From DUZB01 sp964407525 (lineage in GTDB: Bacteria > Desulfobacterota > DSM-4660 > Desulfatiglandales > Desulfatiglandaceae), in contig CAYOWC010000333.1 in NCBI GenBank assembly GCA_964407525.1, forward strand, positions 1 through 5,274: 5,274 bases of DNA, read 5' to 3'. The notes under the pieces were generated by a model. That model did no database searches. It was given only the letters and a program-made list of their open reading frames with translations, and was not told where the DNA came from. A program made the position numbers and the translations under genes. Positions 1 to 5,274 of the stretch are shown one piece after another. Each line of letters starts with the position of its first letter. The first letter of the stretch is position 1.

Positions 1-108
1 GTCCGCTTCTCCCACGACCACCACTGACGGATGGGGATGAAGCAGGACCCGCAGGTTTTCCCTGGCGAGACGCTCGTCGTCGATCAGGACACAGGTTATG
101 CGGTCCAT
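1..108 (-). CDS. Response regulator, N-terminal part of receiver domain (partial, LytTR/AlgR-like)
   Basis: Only the first 36 codons are present; the rest lies beyond the left edge. The peptide starts MDRITCVLIDDERLAREN, the first beta-strand, acidic pair and start of helix 1 of a CheY-like receiver domain. Asp10 and Asp11 would be the metal-binding acidic pocket. The phospho-accepting Asp, expected near residue 55, is outside the window. The 'DDERLAREN' wording is typical of LytR/AlgR-family regulators with a C-terminal LytTR DNA-binding domain, and these usually pair with kinases of the type encoded just upstream; the output domain itself is not visible. The ATG at 106-108 has a strong ribosome binding site (GGAGGAG) immediately before it, and the kinase stop codon lies 12 bp upstream, so the two genes are almost certainly cotranscribed. 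Receiver identity is secure; LytTR subclass is inferred from context. Confidence 0.9.
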   Translation of the reverse strand, partial: MDRITCVLIDDERLARENLRVLLHPHPSVVVVGEAD

Positions 109-112
109 TTTC

Positions 113-120
113 TCTCCTCC
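113..120 (-). promoter_or_regulatory. Ribosome binding site of the response regulator
   Basis: The minus strand reads GGAGGAGA, then four bases, then ATG at 108. It fills almost the whole 12-bp gap between the kinase stop codon (121-123) and the regulator start. This fixes the regulator start and implies efficient translation from a shared message. Confidence 0.85.
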
Positions 121-1863
121 TTATTTTGCAGGGAGTTCCATTTCAACGGTGACCCGGCCGTCCTCCTTATGGATGGTCAAGTGATAGGCGTTTGGGTACA
201 TCATTGTGAGCCGCCTTTGGAGATTTCGTACTCCCAGGCCGGATAACGTCGCATTTTGGGTCCGGTCTTCGCTTTCCACCCAGCGACCACTGTTTTGCAC
301 CCGGATGTGGAGCCGGTCTCCGGAAAAAGAGGCGGCCACGCGGACCCGAAGCGGAAGGGAACTGGTGTGCATGCCGAACTTGATGGCATTTTCCAGAAGC
401 GGCTGCAGCAGCAGATCGGGCACCTTCACCGATTTCGCATCCGGATCTATTTCAAAATCGATTTCCAGTTTTTCTTCATAACGGACCTTTTCAATGGCCA
501 GATAGGCTTTGACCGCATTCAGTTCCTGGCCCAGGGGTACGCGCCGACCCTCCGGCGTTTCCAAAGTCAGACGGAGATAGTCGGACAGATTCCCGGTGAG
601 TTCCGGAATGCGCTGGGGTGCGGTGCGGGCAAGGGCGTCCAGACTGTTGAGCACATTGAACAGGAAATGGGGGTTCACCTGGTAGCGGAGGGCCTGCCAA
701 CGGGATTCCGCAAGGAGACGCTCGGTCTCCTGGACCTGCTCACGGGCCTGGTGTGCCGTTTCCCGCTCCTCTTGCCGCTGGGCCAGCGCCGCGGCCATCT
801 TGTTGAGATTTTCGGCCAGCAGACCGATTTCGTCCCTGCGTCCCACGGTGAGAGGCACGACCGGCTTGTCGCCCGCGATGGCGTCGGCGAACCGATGGCA
901 TTGTTCCAGGGCCCGCATGGCGGGCCTTGTGAGTAAGAATATGGCCATACCCATAGCCAAGAACAGAGCGGCCGTCACGCCGAAGGCCATGTTTCGAAAA
1001 CGCCCCACCGGATGCAGGATCTCGCTGAAAGGTTGTTCCGCCACGATCACCCATTGGAAGGGCGCCAGCCGGCGGAAAGCCGCCATGTGTAAACCGTCCC
1101 GTGCCTTGTAACGGAAGAGACCGGAGGTGCTCGCCTTCCGGTCTTCCGGGATGGTCACGTCAGGCCGAACATAGGACTGCCTGGCAAGAGGTTCGTTCAG
1201 CGCGGGCGAGGTCAAACGGCCCTCCAGGGCGGGATCCAGGACCAGAAGACGTCCCATGCCCCCGACGCGCAGCGAAGCCATGTATTCCCGGTTGAAGAAC
1301 CCCAGATCCACCACCGCCCGCAAAACGGCGATGATTTTGTTGTCGCCGCGGATCGGCACGGAAACGGCCATGCAGGGTCGGCCGGTGCCCCTGCTGACCA
1401 TGCGCTTTGAAATGGCGGTTTTTCCGGCCATGGCCTCCTTGAAATCCGTACGCCCCGACACCATCCTTTTGTGTTCGGGATGATACAGGCGATCCCCTTC
1501 CATGTTGCTCGTGGCCACACAATCGGCGCCTGGATTTACGAGATTGATGGACTGAAACACCCCCCATTCATCCCGGACCCGGACAAAATAACGGGTAAAG
1601 GCTTCTACGCGCGCGGGGTCCTCATAGTCCAGGGCCGTTTCAATGGTGAGTGGTGATGCGGCACAGAGCTCCACCTCCCGAACCAGAAGGGAAAACATCT
1701 GTTGCGCCTCCGCCGCCACCAGATCGCAGACCTGATGCAGGCGACGCTCCGCCGCCTCTTCCAGTTCTCCGACCGCCGACCGGTACAGAACCAAGGAAAG
1801 GAGGACGAGCCCCACGGCGATGCCACCTCCTACAAATAAAATGAATTTGGTTTGCCATCTCAT
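121..1863 (-). CDS. Membrane sensor histidine kinase, LytS/YehU class, with dCache sensor and HAMP
   Basis: 580 residues. It is an inner-membrane sensor that autophosphorylates on histidine and passes phosphate to the adjacent regulator. Domains in order: short cytoplasmic N-terminus; TM1 about residues 7-27; periplasmic region about 30-285 with dCache-like features (an 'NLVNPGADCVATSN' strand, 'DFKEAMAGK', 'MAVSVPIRGDNKIIAVLRAVVDL'); TM2 about 292-312; HAMP about 313-365; glutamine/glutamate-rich coiled coil about 358-390; His_kinase domain with phospho-acceptor His399 in QVNPHFLFNVLNSL; and an HATPase with N-box PLLENAIKFG (Asn492) and G-box SGLGVRNLQRRL (541-552). Where many relatives have a D-G motif, this one reads VQNSG. 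The ligand cannot be read from the sequence. The ATG at 1863 is the first possible start because an in-frame TAA lies one codon upstream; no good ribosome binding site is visible. The gene ends 12 bp before the response regulator start. Confidence 0.95.
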   Translation of the reverse strand: MRWQTKFILFVGGGIAVGLVLLSLVLYRSAVGELEEAAERRLHQVCDLVAAEAQQMFSLLVREVELCAASPLTIETALDYEDPARVEAFTRYFVRVRDEWGVFQSINLVNPGADCVATSNMEGDRLYHPEHKRMVSGRTDFKEAMAGKTAISKRMVSRGTGRPCMAVSVPIRGDNKIIAVLRAVVDLGFFNREYMASLRVGGMGRLLVLDPALEGRLTSPALNEPLARQSYVRPDVTIPEDRKASTSGLFRYKARDGLHMAAFRRLAPFQWVIVAEQPFSEILHPVGRFRNMAFGVTAALFLAMGMAIFLLTRPAMRALEQCHRFADAIAGDKPVVPLTVGRRDEIGLLAENLNKMAAALAQRQEERETAHQAREQVQETERLLAESRWQALRYQVNPHFLFNVLNSLDALARTAPQRIPELTGNLSDYLRLTLETPEGRRVPLGQELNAVKAYLAIEKVRYEEKLEIDFEIDPDAKSVKVPDLLLQPLLENAIKFGMHTSSLPLRVRVAASFSGDRLHIRVQNSGRWVESEDRTQNATLSGLGVRNLQRRLTMMYPNAYHLTIHKEDGRVTVEMELPAK

Positions 1864-1981
1864 AAGTTAATTGCGTTTCATGAAAAGGTCCCTTGCCCAA
1901 CCAATATGTATCTTAATTGCAGTGCAGACGCAATAGGTGAAGCTTAAAACTCCAATATATTAAGGAGTAAGGTGGTACTTT

Positions 1982-2124
1982 CGTTCCCACGCTCTGCGTG
2001 GGAACGTGCTGTGGACGCTCTGCGTCCATTACGTGGAATTTCGGGGGAATGTTTGAGGTTCGAAACTTGATAGCCAAAAGACGCGGAGCGTCCCTGAAAG
2101 GTTCCCACGCAGAGCGTGGGAACC
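1982..2124. repeat. Inverted pair of REP-like double-hairpin units
   Basis: Two 47-nt units face each other across 49 bp. Each has a large hairpin with 11-bp arms (core GTTCCCACGC / GCGTGGGAAC) and a TCT or AGA triloop, then exactly 5 nt, then a small hairpin with GACGC / GCGTC arms and a 3-nt loop. The left unit is 1982-2028 and the right unit, reverse-complemented, is 2078-2124. The large hairpins match at 23 of 25 positions, and both differences form one compensatory change (outer pair C-G on the left, G-C on the right), so base pairing appears to have been maintained. The layout resembles REP/BIME elements mobilised by RAYT transposases. No transposase is present in the window, so this would be a non-autonomous copy. 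This palindrome type is, to my knowledge, scattered through many environmental bacterial genomes. Confidence 0.85.
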
Positions 2125-2141
2125 AGGGGACAGAACCCCTG
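2124..2141. repeat. Small hairpin at the edge of the repeat element
   Basis: CAGGGG (2124-2129) pairs with CCCCTG (2136-2141) across a 6-nt loop. It abuts the right large hairpin and is followed by TATATTA and a run of G. It may be part of the element or its edge. It is not a terminator on either strand because no T-tract follows. Confidence 0.4.
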
Positions 2142-2305
2142 TATATTAGGGGGGGCAAAAACCTGATAATATGCTCAAGCCTGGGAGATTTGGAAATCTG
2201 ATATATACATTCGATATCACTTAATTTTTTAGCCCCATAAAGCCTGTGAGAGATAGCAGTTACACCCGACGCTATTTGTGAATACCGTCGAGTAATGAAA
2301 TCGCG

Positions 2306-2352
2306 AGCGGCAGAGCCGTTATGGTTGTGATCCGGCCCTGAGGGCCATCAAC
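2306..2352. repeat. Two adjacent small hairpins at the patatin truncation point
   Basis: Hairpin one: AGCGGC (2306-2311), AGA loop, GCCGTT (2315-2320), with one G-T pair. Hairpin two: GGCCC (2334-2338), TGA loop, GGGCC (2342-2346), possibly lengthened by an imperfect outer stem of GTTGTGAT (2324-2331) against ATCAAC (2347-2352). The triloop design, including the same AGA loop, resembles the element at 1982-2124, although arm sequences differ. They sit where the patatin reading frame stops matching its family, so they may mark an insertion or deletion joint. Hairpin pairing is directly visible; the mobile-element interpretation is inference. Confidence 0.45.
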
Positions 2353-2408
2353 GCTCCCGCGACAAATCCCGCCCTCATGGCCCCACCTTCCAGAACAAGT
2401 CCCAGCAT
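2319..2408 (-). pseudogene. N-terminal remnant of a patatin-like phospholipase
   Basis: A 29-codon frame begins MLGLVLEGGAMRAGFVAGAL and ends in TAA at 2319-2321. The opening hydrophobic strand, the glycine-rich LEGGAMR oxyanion-hole motif and the following A-G-x-L-x-A-L helix are the signature N-terminus of bacterial patatin-like phospholipases (YjjU-type wording). An intact member runs to roughly 300 residues and places the nucleophile serine (GxSxG) about 25-35 residues after this motif. None is found in any minus-strand frame down to 2160. The start has a good ribosome binding site (AAGAGGTG, 6 nt before ATG), which argues this was once a genuine gene start rather than chance. The match degrades near 2340, at a small GC-rich hairpin. 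It cannot make an active enzyme. The identification rests on a short motif, so some doubt remains. Confidence 0.65.
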
Positions 2409-2414
2409 GGCGAG

Positions 2415-2422
2415 CACCTCTT
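2415..2422 (-). promoter_or_regulatory. Ribosome binding site of the patatin remnant
   Basis: The minus strand reads AAGAGGTG, followed by 6 nt and ATG at 2408. It decides the start of the truncated patatin frame and supports its having been a translated gene. The site lies in the 34-bp gap after the stop codon of the small upstream ORF. Confidence 0.6.
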
Positions 2423-2442
2423 TGATTTTTGTACTCTAAAGG

Positions 2443-2625
2443 TCACTCCCTGTAATTCCGGCGTTCTTTTGTCGGTTTGAAAGTTGATGTAAAGACCATA
2501 ACCGGCTTCTGTTCATCATCAAAAACCGTTGCCTTGTCTTCCAGAACCTTGTCCCGTAACATTTTGGCGGCTCCCCTGGCGGTGATGCCCCCTTCCTTAC
2601 CGGGCTTTGGGAATTTCGTTTCCAT
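2443..2625 (-). CDS. Small hypothetical protein, 60 residues, possibly a remnant
   Basis: I do not recognise this protein. It is highly charged and lysine-rich, with a likely helix (ARGAAKMLRDKVLEDK), a beta-hairpin-like stretch (ATVFDDEQKPVMVFTS) and a basic tail (KPTKERRNYRE). Codons favour purines in the first position and G or C in the third, as expected for translated sequence. An in-frame TGA sits directly before the ATG, so it cannot be extended, and no ribosome binding site precedes it. It lies 34 bp upstream of the patatin remnant in the same direction, so the two could once have been a unit. The pattern helix, then strand, then 'KPV.V' loosely recalls Phd/YefM-type antitoxins, but no toxin gene is visible and the resemblance is weak. 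It may be chance or a fragment of a larger broken gene. Confidence 0.35.
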   Translation of the reverse strand: METKFPKPGKEGGITARGAAKMLRDKVLEDKATVFDDEQKPVMVFTSTFKPTKERRNYRE

Positions 2626-2687
2626 TCAAAAAAAGAAACTGTCACAGTTACCGGAATATTTCAACGGATTTCGGAGAAATTATTCCC

Positions 2688-2710
2688 AAAAAAAGCGCAT
2701 TCAGCAACGC
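2688..2710 (-). terminator. Weak rho-independent terminator-like hairpin after the PI-PLC gene
   Basis: On the minus strand, 33 bp past the stop codon, GCGTT pairs with AATGC across a GCTG loop (2697-2710). The stem is five pairs including one G-T. It is followed by GC and seven T residues (2688-2694). Position and T-tract fit a terminator, but the stem is short. Confidence 0.35.
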
Positions 2711-2743
2711 CGGAGAATCAAACCGAAAGTCCGTCCTTCTTTC

Positions 2744-4828
2744 TCAAGGATTTATCGCCGTTTCCAGGCCCGGCAGGTTGCCGACAACGTAGTATATATC
2801 ACTATCATCGGCGATATAGGCGAGCACCACATGGGTGTCGCTGGCATCTATGGAGATCTTGGTCCCACTGGCGCCCGGGGGAGGATGCGACTGATACGTC
2901 CACCCGGAGTCGACGCTTTGTATTCTGGTTGTGGGACCCACGGCCATGAGGGAGTTGCTGGTTTTCCCCATCCGCCACCAAACTCCTCCGTCGTCATCCT
3001 TGTGGGCTTCCACCGCGCCGTCTGAATAGAGCGCCACGGACGGGTATTTGCTGCCCGATTCGTCAATGGGAAGGGGATAAGTTGGTTCATTCTTTTTATC
3101 CGGGTCAGGGTTTTCCCATTTCCATTCGATAAATTTCGCAGACGCATTCAGCAATCCGATCTGACACCAGAGATAATGGTTTGACGAGTTATGGGCCTCG
3201 AAAACCAGGTTGCCACGGAGGGCGACCGTCGGGCGCACTCCCGTGTTGTAATTACGAGCAATATAATTGGGTCCCCAGCTGATCTTCTCTCCATCGGAGC
3301 TACCGACTTTGTACCAGAGTTTATTATTGGGACCCTCGTGAACTTCGACGACCATGTTATCCTCGTTGATGGCAACCGAGGGATGTTCCCCATGTTCCGG
3401 TTCCCCAAAATTATCATATTGAGTCCAATTTTCTCCTTGCCAGGTAATTGTCCCCGTCAATATCCTTTTCCCGTCCAATTCCTTCGTGTCGATCAGGCCG
3501 AAACAGTAATAGAGATTGTCCCCACCATCCACGTGGACTTCAACCAGGAGCAACTGGTTGTTATCGTTTAAGTGATCGACAATGGCCACCGAAGGGGTCG
3601 TGCCGTGGGTGTAGTTCTGATTCTCAGTATCCCATTCAATGGAATTGCCGTCCTCGCTGATATTTCCGATGCTGTAGTAGAGTTGATCTTTGTTCTGGGA
3701 TTTGTGAACCTCCACCACGTGCCCAAGATTGTTGACCGCCACATCCGGGTTGCTCCCCTTTCGAGGGTAGTCATATGTGCGCCAGTCTATGGTTTCAAAC
3801 TCAAAGTCGGGAATTACATTGAGTAGATCGGGACCAGTGTACCGGGCATACCATCCAAAGTAAGGTAAATTGGTAGCGGGCAAATTGGGAACCTTCGGGG
3901 GAGGTTCGATATCATTCCATTCGCAGGGGCTGGTAAGCAGCCACAGCCTGGAAAAATGGTTACCTTCCATATCTTTCGCCCAGTCGCAGCCGCCACTCTT
4001 GAAGGCTCTTGCGTAGAAGAGTTCCCCCTCATTCCCCGTAAGTACTTTGTCATTGTCGGGCTGGTATTCCACGAACATTTGCGCCACGGAGAGAGTGGAA
4101 GCATTGTCATTGGAACTCGTGCAATCGCTGGAACAGTAGTGACCGAGATAGTACTCGCGCGCACTTTCCTTGCCCGACAGAAGCACCATAATGCGCTTGT
4201 TATATATGCTAATTTTTTTCTCGGTATCAAAGTCCTTGGGATACAAATAGGTGTCATCTGTGTTATTCGTGAAATAGCCGTGGAGGGTCCGGATCGCTAA
4301 CTTGTCTTCTTCGTTATCTTTATCAAAACCACTTTTCCAGTCAAAAGCGAGGATGACCGGCTCCGTCGGCTGATTGTTATCAACCCAGTCTTTGACCACG
4401 GAGATCCATTCTTGACAGTCGTCGGAGTCTGGATTGCCATTGGTGTAGTCGACCTGATTCCCTGGACCGTCATGCCCCACTTTAAATACAACATTACCTT
4501 CATCATTAAATCTCAAATGGATATCGAGCTCCACAAACCGCAGGCCGGCATCCAGTTGCTGGATGATGCTGCCTCGATAACCTTCGTGCAGGTTGCCCGA
4601 ATAGGAGTTGTGCCCCGTTCTGTAGTGCGTCTCCAGAAACGTTGGACCTTCAGATTCCGGTGGGGGAGCCCCAAATACTGGTGGTTGTTCCGGTGTTGTA
4701 TTCGTGGTGTTGTTATCCGAATCAGAGCAGGAAGCGATCAGAATGGTCAGTATCACGAAAATGAAGACATTCAACGCTCTTGTCAGGCCTCGCCCCCGTA
4801 CTGACAGTTGTTCTCTATTGTTTCCCAT
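2744..4828 (-). CDS. Secreted lipoprotein: PI-PLC-like phosphodiesterase with C-terminal propeller-type repeats
   Basis: 694 residues from the ATG at 4826-4828, chosen because AAAGGAG lies 6 nt upstream; an ATG 27 bp further up has no such site. The basic N-terminus and hydrophobic ALNVFIFVILTILIASC form a lipoprotein signal with lipidated Cys34, followed by an Asn/Thr/Pro-rich linker. Residues about 64-330 resemble a PI-PLC X-like TIM barrel. His73-Asn74 (GHNSY), Glu100 and Asp102 (VELDIH), His119 (KVGHDG) and Asp163 (PVILAFDW) line up by motif with the catalytic His, calcium-ligand and second His positions of calcium-dependent PI-PLCs. The substrate is therefore probably a phosphoinositide or similar phosphodiester, but this is inferred. 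Cysteines at 138, 232, 236, 281 and 302 could form disulfides after export. Residues about 358-686 contain six 50-65-residue repeats, each with P-S-V-A, then V-E-V-H, then [LIV]-[WY]-[WY]-x-x-G, suggesting a six-bladed propeller for binding. The gene lies 195 bp after the DUF1566 gene. Confidence 0.85.
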   Translation of the reverse strand: MGNNREQLSVRGRGLTRALNVFIFVILTILIASCSDSDNNTTNTTPEQPPVFGAPPPESEGPTFLETHYRTGHNSYSGNLHEGYRGSIIQQLDAGLRFVELDIHLRFNDEGNVVFKVGHDGPGNQVDYTNGNPDSDDCQEWISVVKDWVDNNQPTEPVILAFDWKSGFDKDNEEDKLAIRTLHGYFTNNTDDTYLYPKDFDTEKKISIYNKRIMVLLSGKESAREYYLGHYCSSDCTSSNDNASTLSVAQMFVEYQPDNDKVLTGNEGELFYARAFKSGGCDWAKDMEGNHFSRLWLLTSPCEWNDIEPPPKVPNLPATNLPYFGWYARYTGPDLLNVIPDFEFETIDWRTYDYPRKGSNPDVAVNNLGHVVEVHKSQNKDQLYYSIGNISEDGNSIEWDTENQNYTHGTTPSVAIVDHLNDNNQLLLVEVHVDGGDNLYYCFGLIDTKELDGKRILTGTITWQGENWTQYDNFGEPEHGEHPSVAINEDNMVVEVHEGPNNKLWYKVGSSDGEKISWGPNYIARNYNTGVRPTVALRGNLVFEAHNSSNHYLWCQIGLLNASAKFIEWKWENPDPDKKNEPTYPLPIDESGSKYPSVALYSDGAVEAHKDDDGGVWWRMGKTSNSLMAVGPTTRIQSVDSGWTYQSHPPPGASGTKISIDASDTHVVLAYIADDSDIYYVVGNLPGLETAINP

Positions 4829-4834
4829 GAGATT

Positions 4835-4841
4835 CTCCTTT
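4835..4841 (-). promoter_or_regulatory. Ribosome binding site that sets the lipoprotein start
   Basis: The minus strand reads AAAGGAG, then AATCTC, then ATG at 4828. The upstream in-frame ATG at 4853-4855 is preceded by CACCTTTAATTGA, which has no purine-rich site. The shorter form (694 rather than 703 residues) is therefore preferred. Confidence 0.8.
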
Positions 4842-5023
4842 CTTGTGTTGGCCATTCAATTAAAGGTGCCATTACCCGCACGCCGGTTCCATAGATTTAC
4901 AGGCCGCCCGCCTGCTCTGTGTGTCAGGCCATTAATGTACATGGTCAAAACGGACCCATGCAAGCACTCTGGGACGAATCGGCCAAATCCGGGGTCAACC
5001 GCCGCCCATTCCCATTTCGCTTG

Positions 5024-5274
5024 TCATTTGATGTCAATCTTGCCCCATCTCACTGGCCACACTCCGTGCTCTACCCCGTTGTCGTACGTATAGATCATCA
5101 CCCCGTTTATCATACTCACGCTCCATATCTCGTTGTCGTTGGGTTCATAATGAGTACTCGACCAGTAGTAGTTGAGCTCCACATTAATAAACGGATGATC
5201 CGGCGGCAAAGCCGGGTTTAATTGACTTCTATCAATCAAACTGTTCAGTTCGGCAAGGGATGGGAGGCGCCAAT
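5024..5274 (-). CDS. DUF1566 (Lcl C-terminal domain) protein, C-terminal part
   Basis: The last 82 residues of a protein whose start lies beyond the right edge. The visible part opens with WRLPSLAELNSLIDRS, followed by NPALPPDHPF, then YYWSSTHYEP and a final aromatic strand with VWPVRW. This order (WRLP.. ELxSLID, NPALP..HPF, YWSST, PVR) is characteristic of the DUF1566/Lcl C-terminal domain, which is common in secreted or cell-surface proteins of environmental Gram-negative bacteria and related to the C-type-lectin-like FGE fold. The biochemical role of this domain is poorly defined. It ends with TGA at 5024-5026, 195 bp before the lipoprotein gene and on the same strand. No clear terminator or promoter is visible in that gap, so cotranscription is possible but unproven. 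Confidence 0.88.
   Translation of the reverse strand, partial: WRLPSLAELNSLIDRSQLNPALPPDHPFINVELNYYWSSTHYEPNDNEIWSVSMINGVMIYTYDNGVEHGVWPVRWGKIDIK

Larger units (their letters stand above)
1864..2318. other. Intergenic region without a convincing gene
   Basis: About 455 bp between the kinase start and the patatin remnant. It contains the inverted double-hairpin element at 1982-2124, a small hairpin at 2124-2141, an AT-rich tract near 2190-2230, and another small hairpin at 2306-2320. A long minus-strand frame runs through it, but it reads straight through the palindromes (giving 'PRSAWEP' and 'PTQSVGT', which I recognise as the usual spurious translations of this repeat type) and shows no domain. 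The kinase promoter should lie at about 1864-1980, but no convincing -35/-10 pair is visible. Confidence 0.6.

Noticed and set aside
256..936. 226-codon plus-strand frame opposite the kinase
   Set aside because: It lies wholly antisense to the conserved kinase and HATPase domains, and its translation shows no recognisable motif.
1813..1840. Internal GGAGGT followed 9 nt later by GTG inside the kinase gene, as an alternative start
   Set aside because: Starting there would leave only about 11 residues of the first membrane helix. The GGAGGT simply encodes part of the glycine run in that helix.
1885..1950. Sigma-70-like TTGCGT, 17 bp, TACATA upstream of the kinase
   Set aside because: The spacing fits, but each hexamer matches the consensus at only about three of six positions, which is weak in an AT-rich region.
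1913..2318. Long minus-strand open frame across the intergenic repeats
   Set aside because: It runs through the palindromes and yields 'PRSAWEP' and 'PTQSVGT', typical spurious translations of this repeat type, with no domain and no ribosome binding site.
2306..2360. Integron attC-like site formed by the small hairpins
   Set aside because: There are no RYYYAAC and GTTRRRY core boxes at the two ends, and no integrase or cassette array is visible.
2477..3025. 182-codon plus-strand frame overlapping the end of the lipoprotein gene and the small ORF
   Set aside because: More than half lies antisense to the lipoprotein repeats, which are clearly coding on the other strand. The remainder is antisense to the small ORF and shows no domain.
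4853..4872. Sigma-54-like site (TGGCAC then TTG on the minus strand) before the lipoprotein gene
   Set aside because: The -12 element reads TTGA instead of TTGC, and the spacing is one base too long for a sigma-54 promoter.

Overview
The window reads as a bacterial chromosome fragment of mid GC content in which every supported gene lies on the minus strand. A dCache-sensing LytS-type kinase, an exported lipid phosphodiesterase lipoprotein, a DUF1566 (Lcl C-terminal) protein and a 'TCCCACGCTCTGCGTGGGA'-type palindromic repeat together suggest a Gram-negative environmental bacterium. A Desulfobacterota/deltaproteobacterium is my best guess. This is inference from gene flavour and is not a taxonomic assignment.

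Layout, right to left, in the direction of transcription. (a) 5024-5274 is the C-terminal end of a DUF1566 domain protein whose N-terminus is outside the window. (b) 2744-4828 encodes a secreted lipoprotein: lipobox signal peptide, PI-PLC-like catalytic domain, then six repeats that probably form a beta-propeller. It has a strong ribosome binding site, and a weak terminator-like hairpin follows it. (c) 2319-2625 is a degraded stretch: a possible 60-residue small ORF, then the first 29 residues of a patatin-like phospholipase, cut off by a stop codon at a cluster of small hairpins. (d) 1864-2318 holds no convincing gene, but contains a symmetric element of two 47-nt double-hairpin units in inverted orientation (1982-2124). 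(e) 121-1863 and 1-108 form a two-component operon: a membrane sensor histidine kinase of the LytS/YehU class, followed 12 bp later by the start of its response regulator, which runs off the left edge.

The kinase and regulator almost certainly work together: the periplasmic dCache domain senses a ligand, and the regulator would receive the phosphate. Nothing in the sequence links this pair to the lipoprotein. The lipoprotein and the patatin remnant both concern lipid hydrolysis, but they are separated by a possible terminator and the patatin gene is broken, so a shared pathway is not supported. The least explained parts are the propeller-tailed PI-PLC lipoprotein and the 2.0-2.6 kb repeat and gene-remnant zone.
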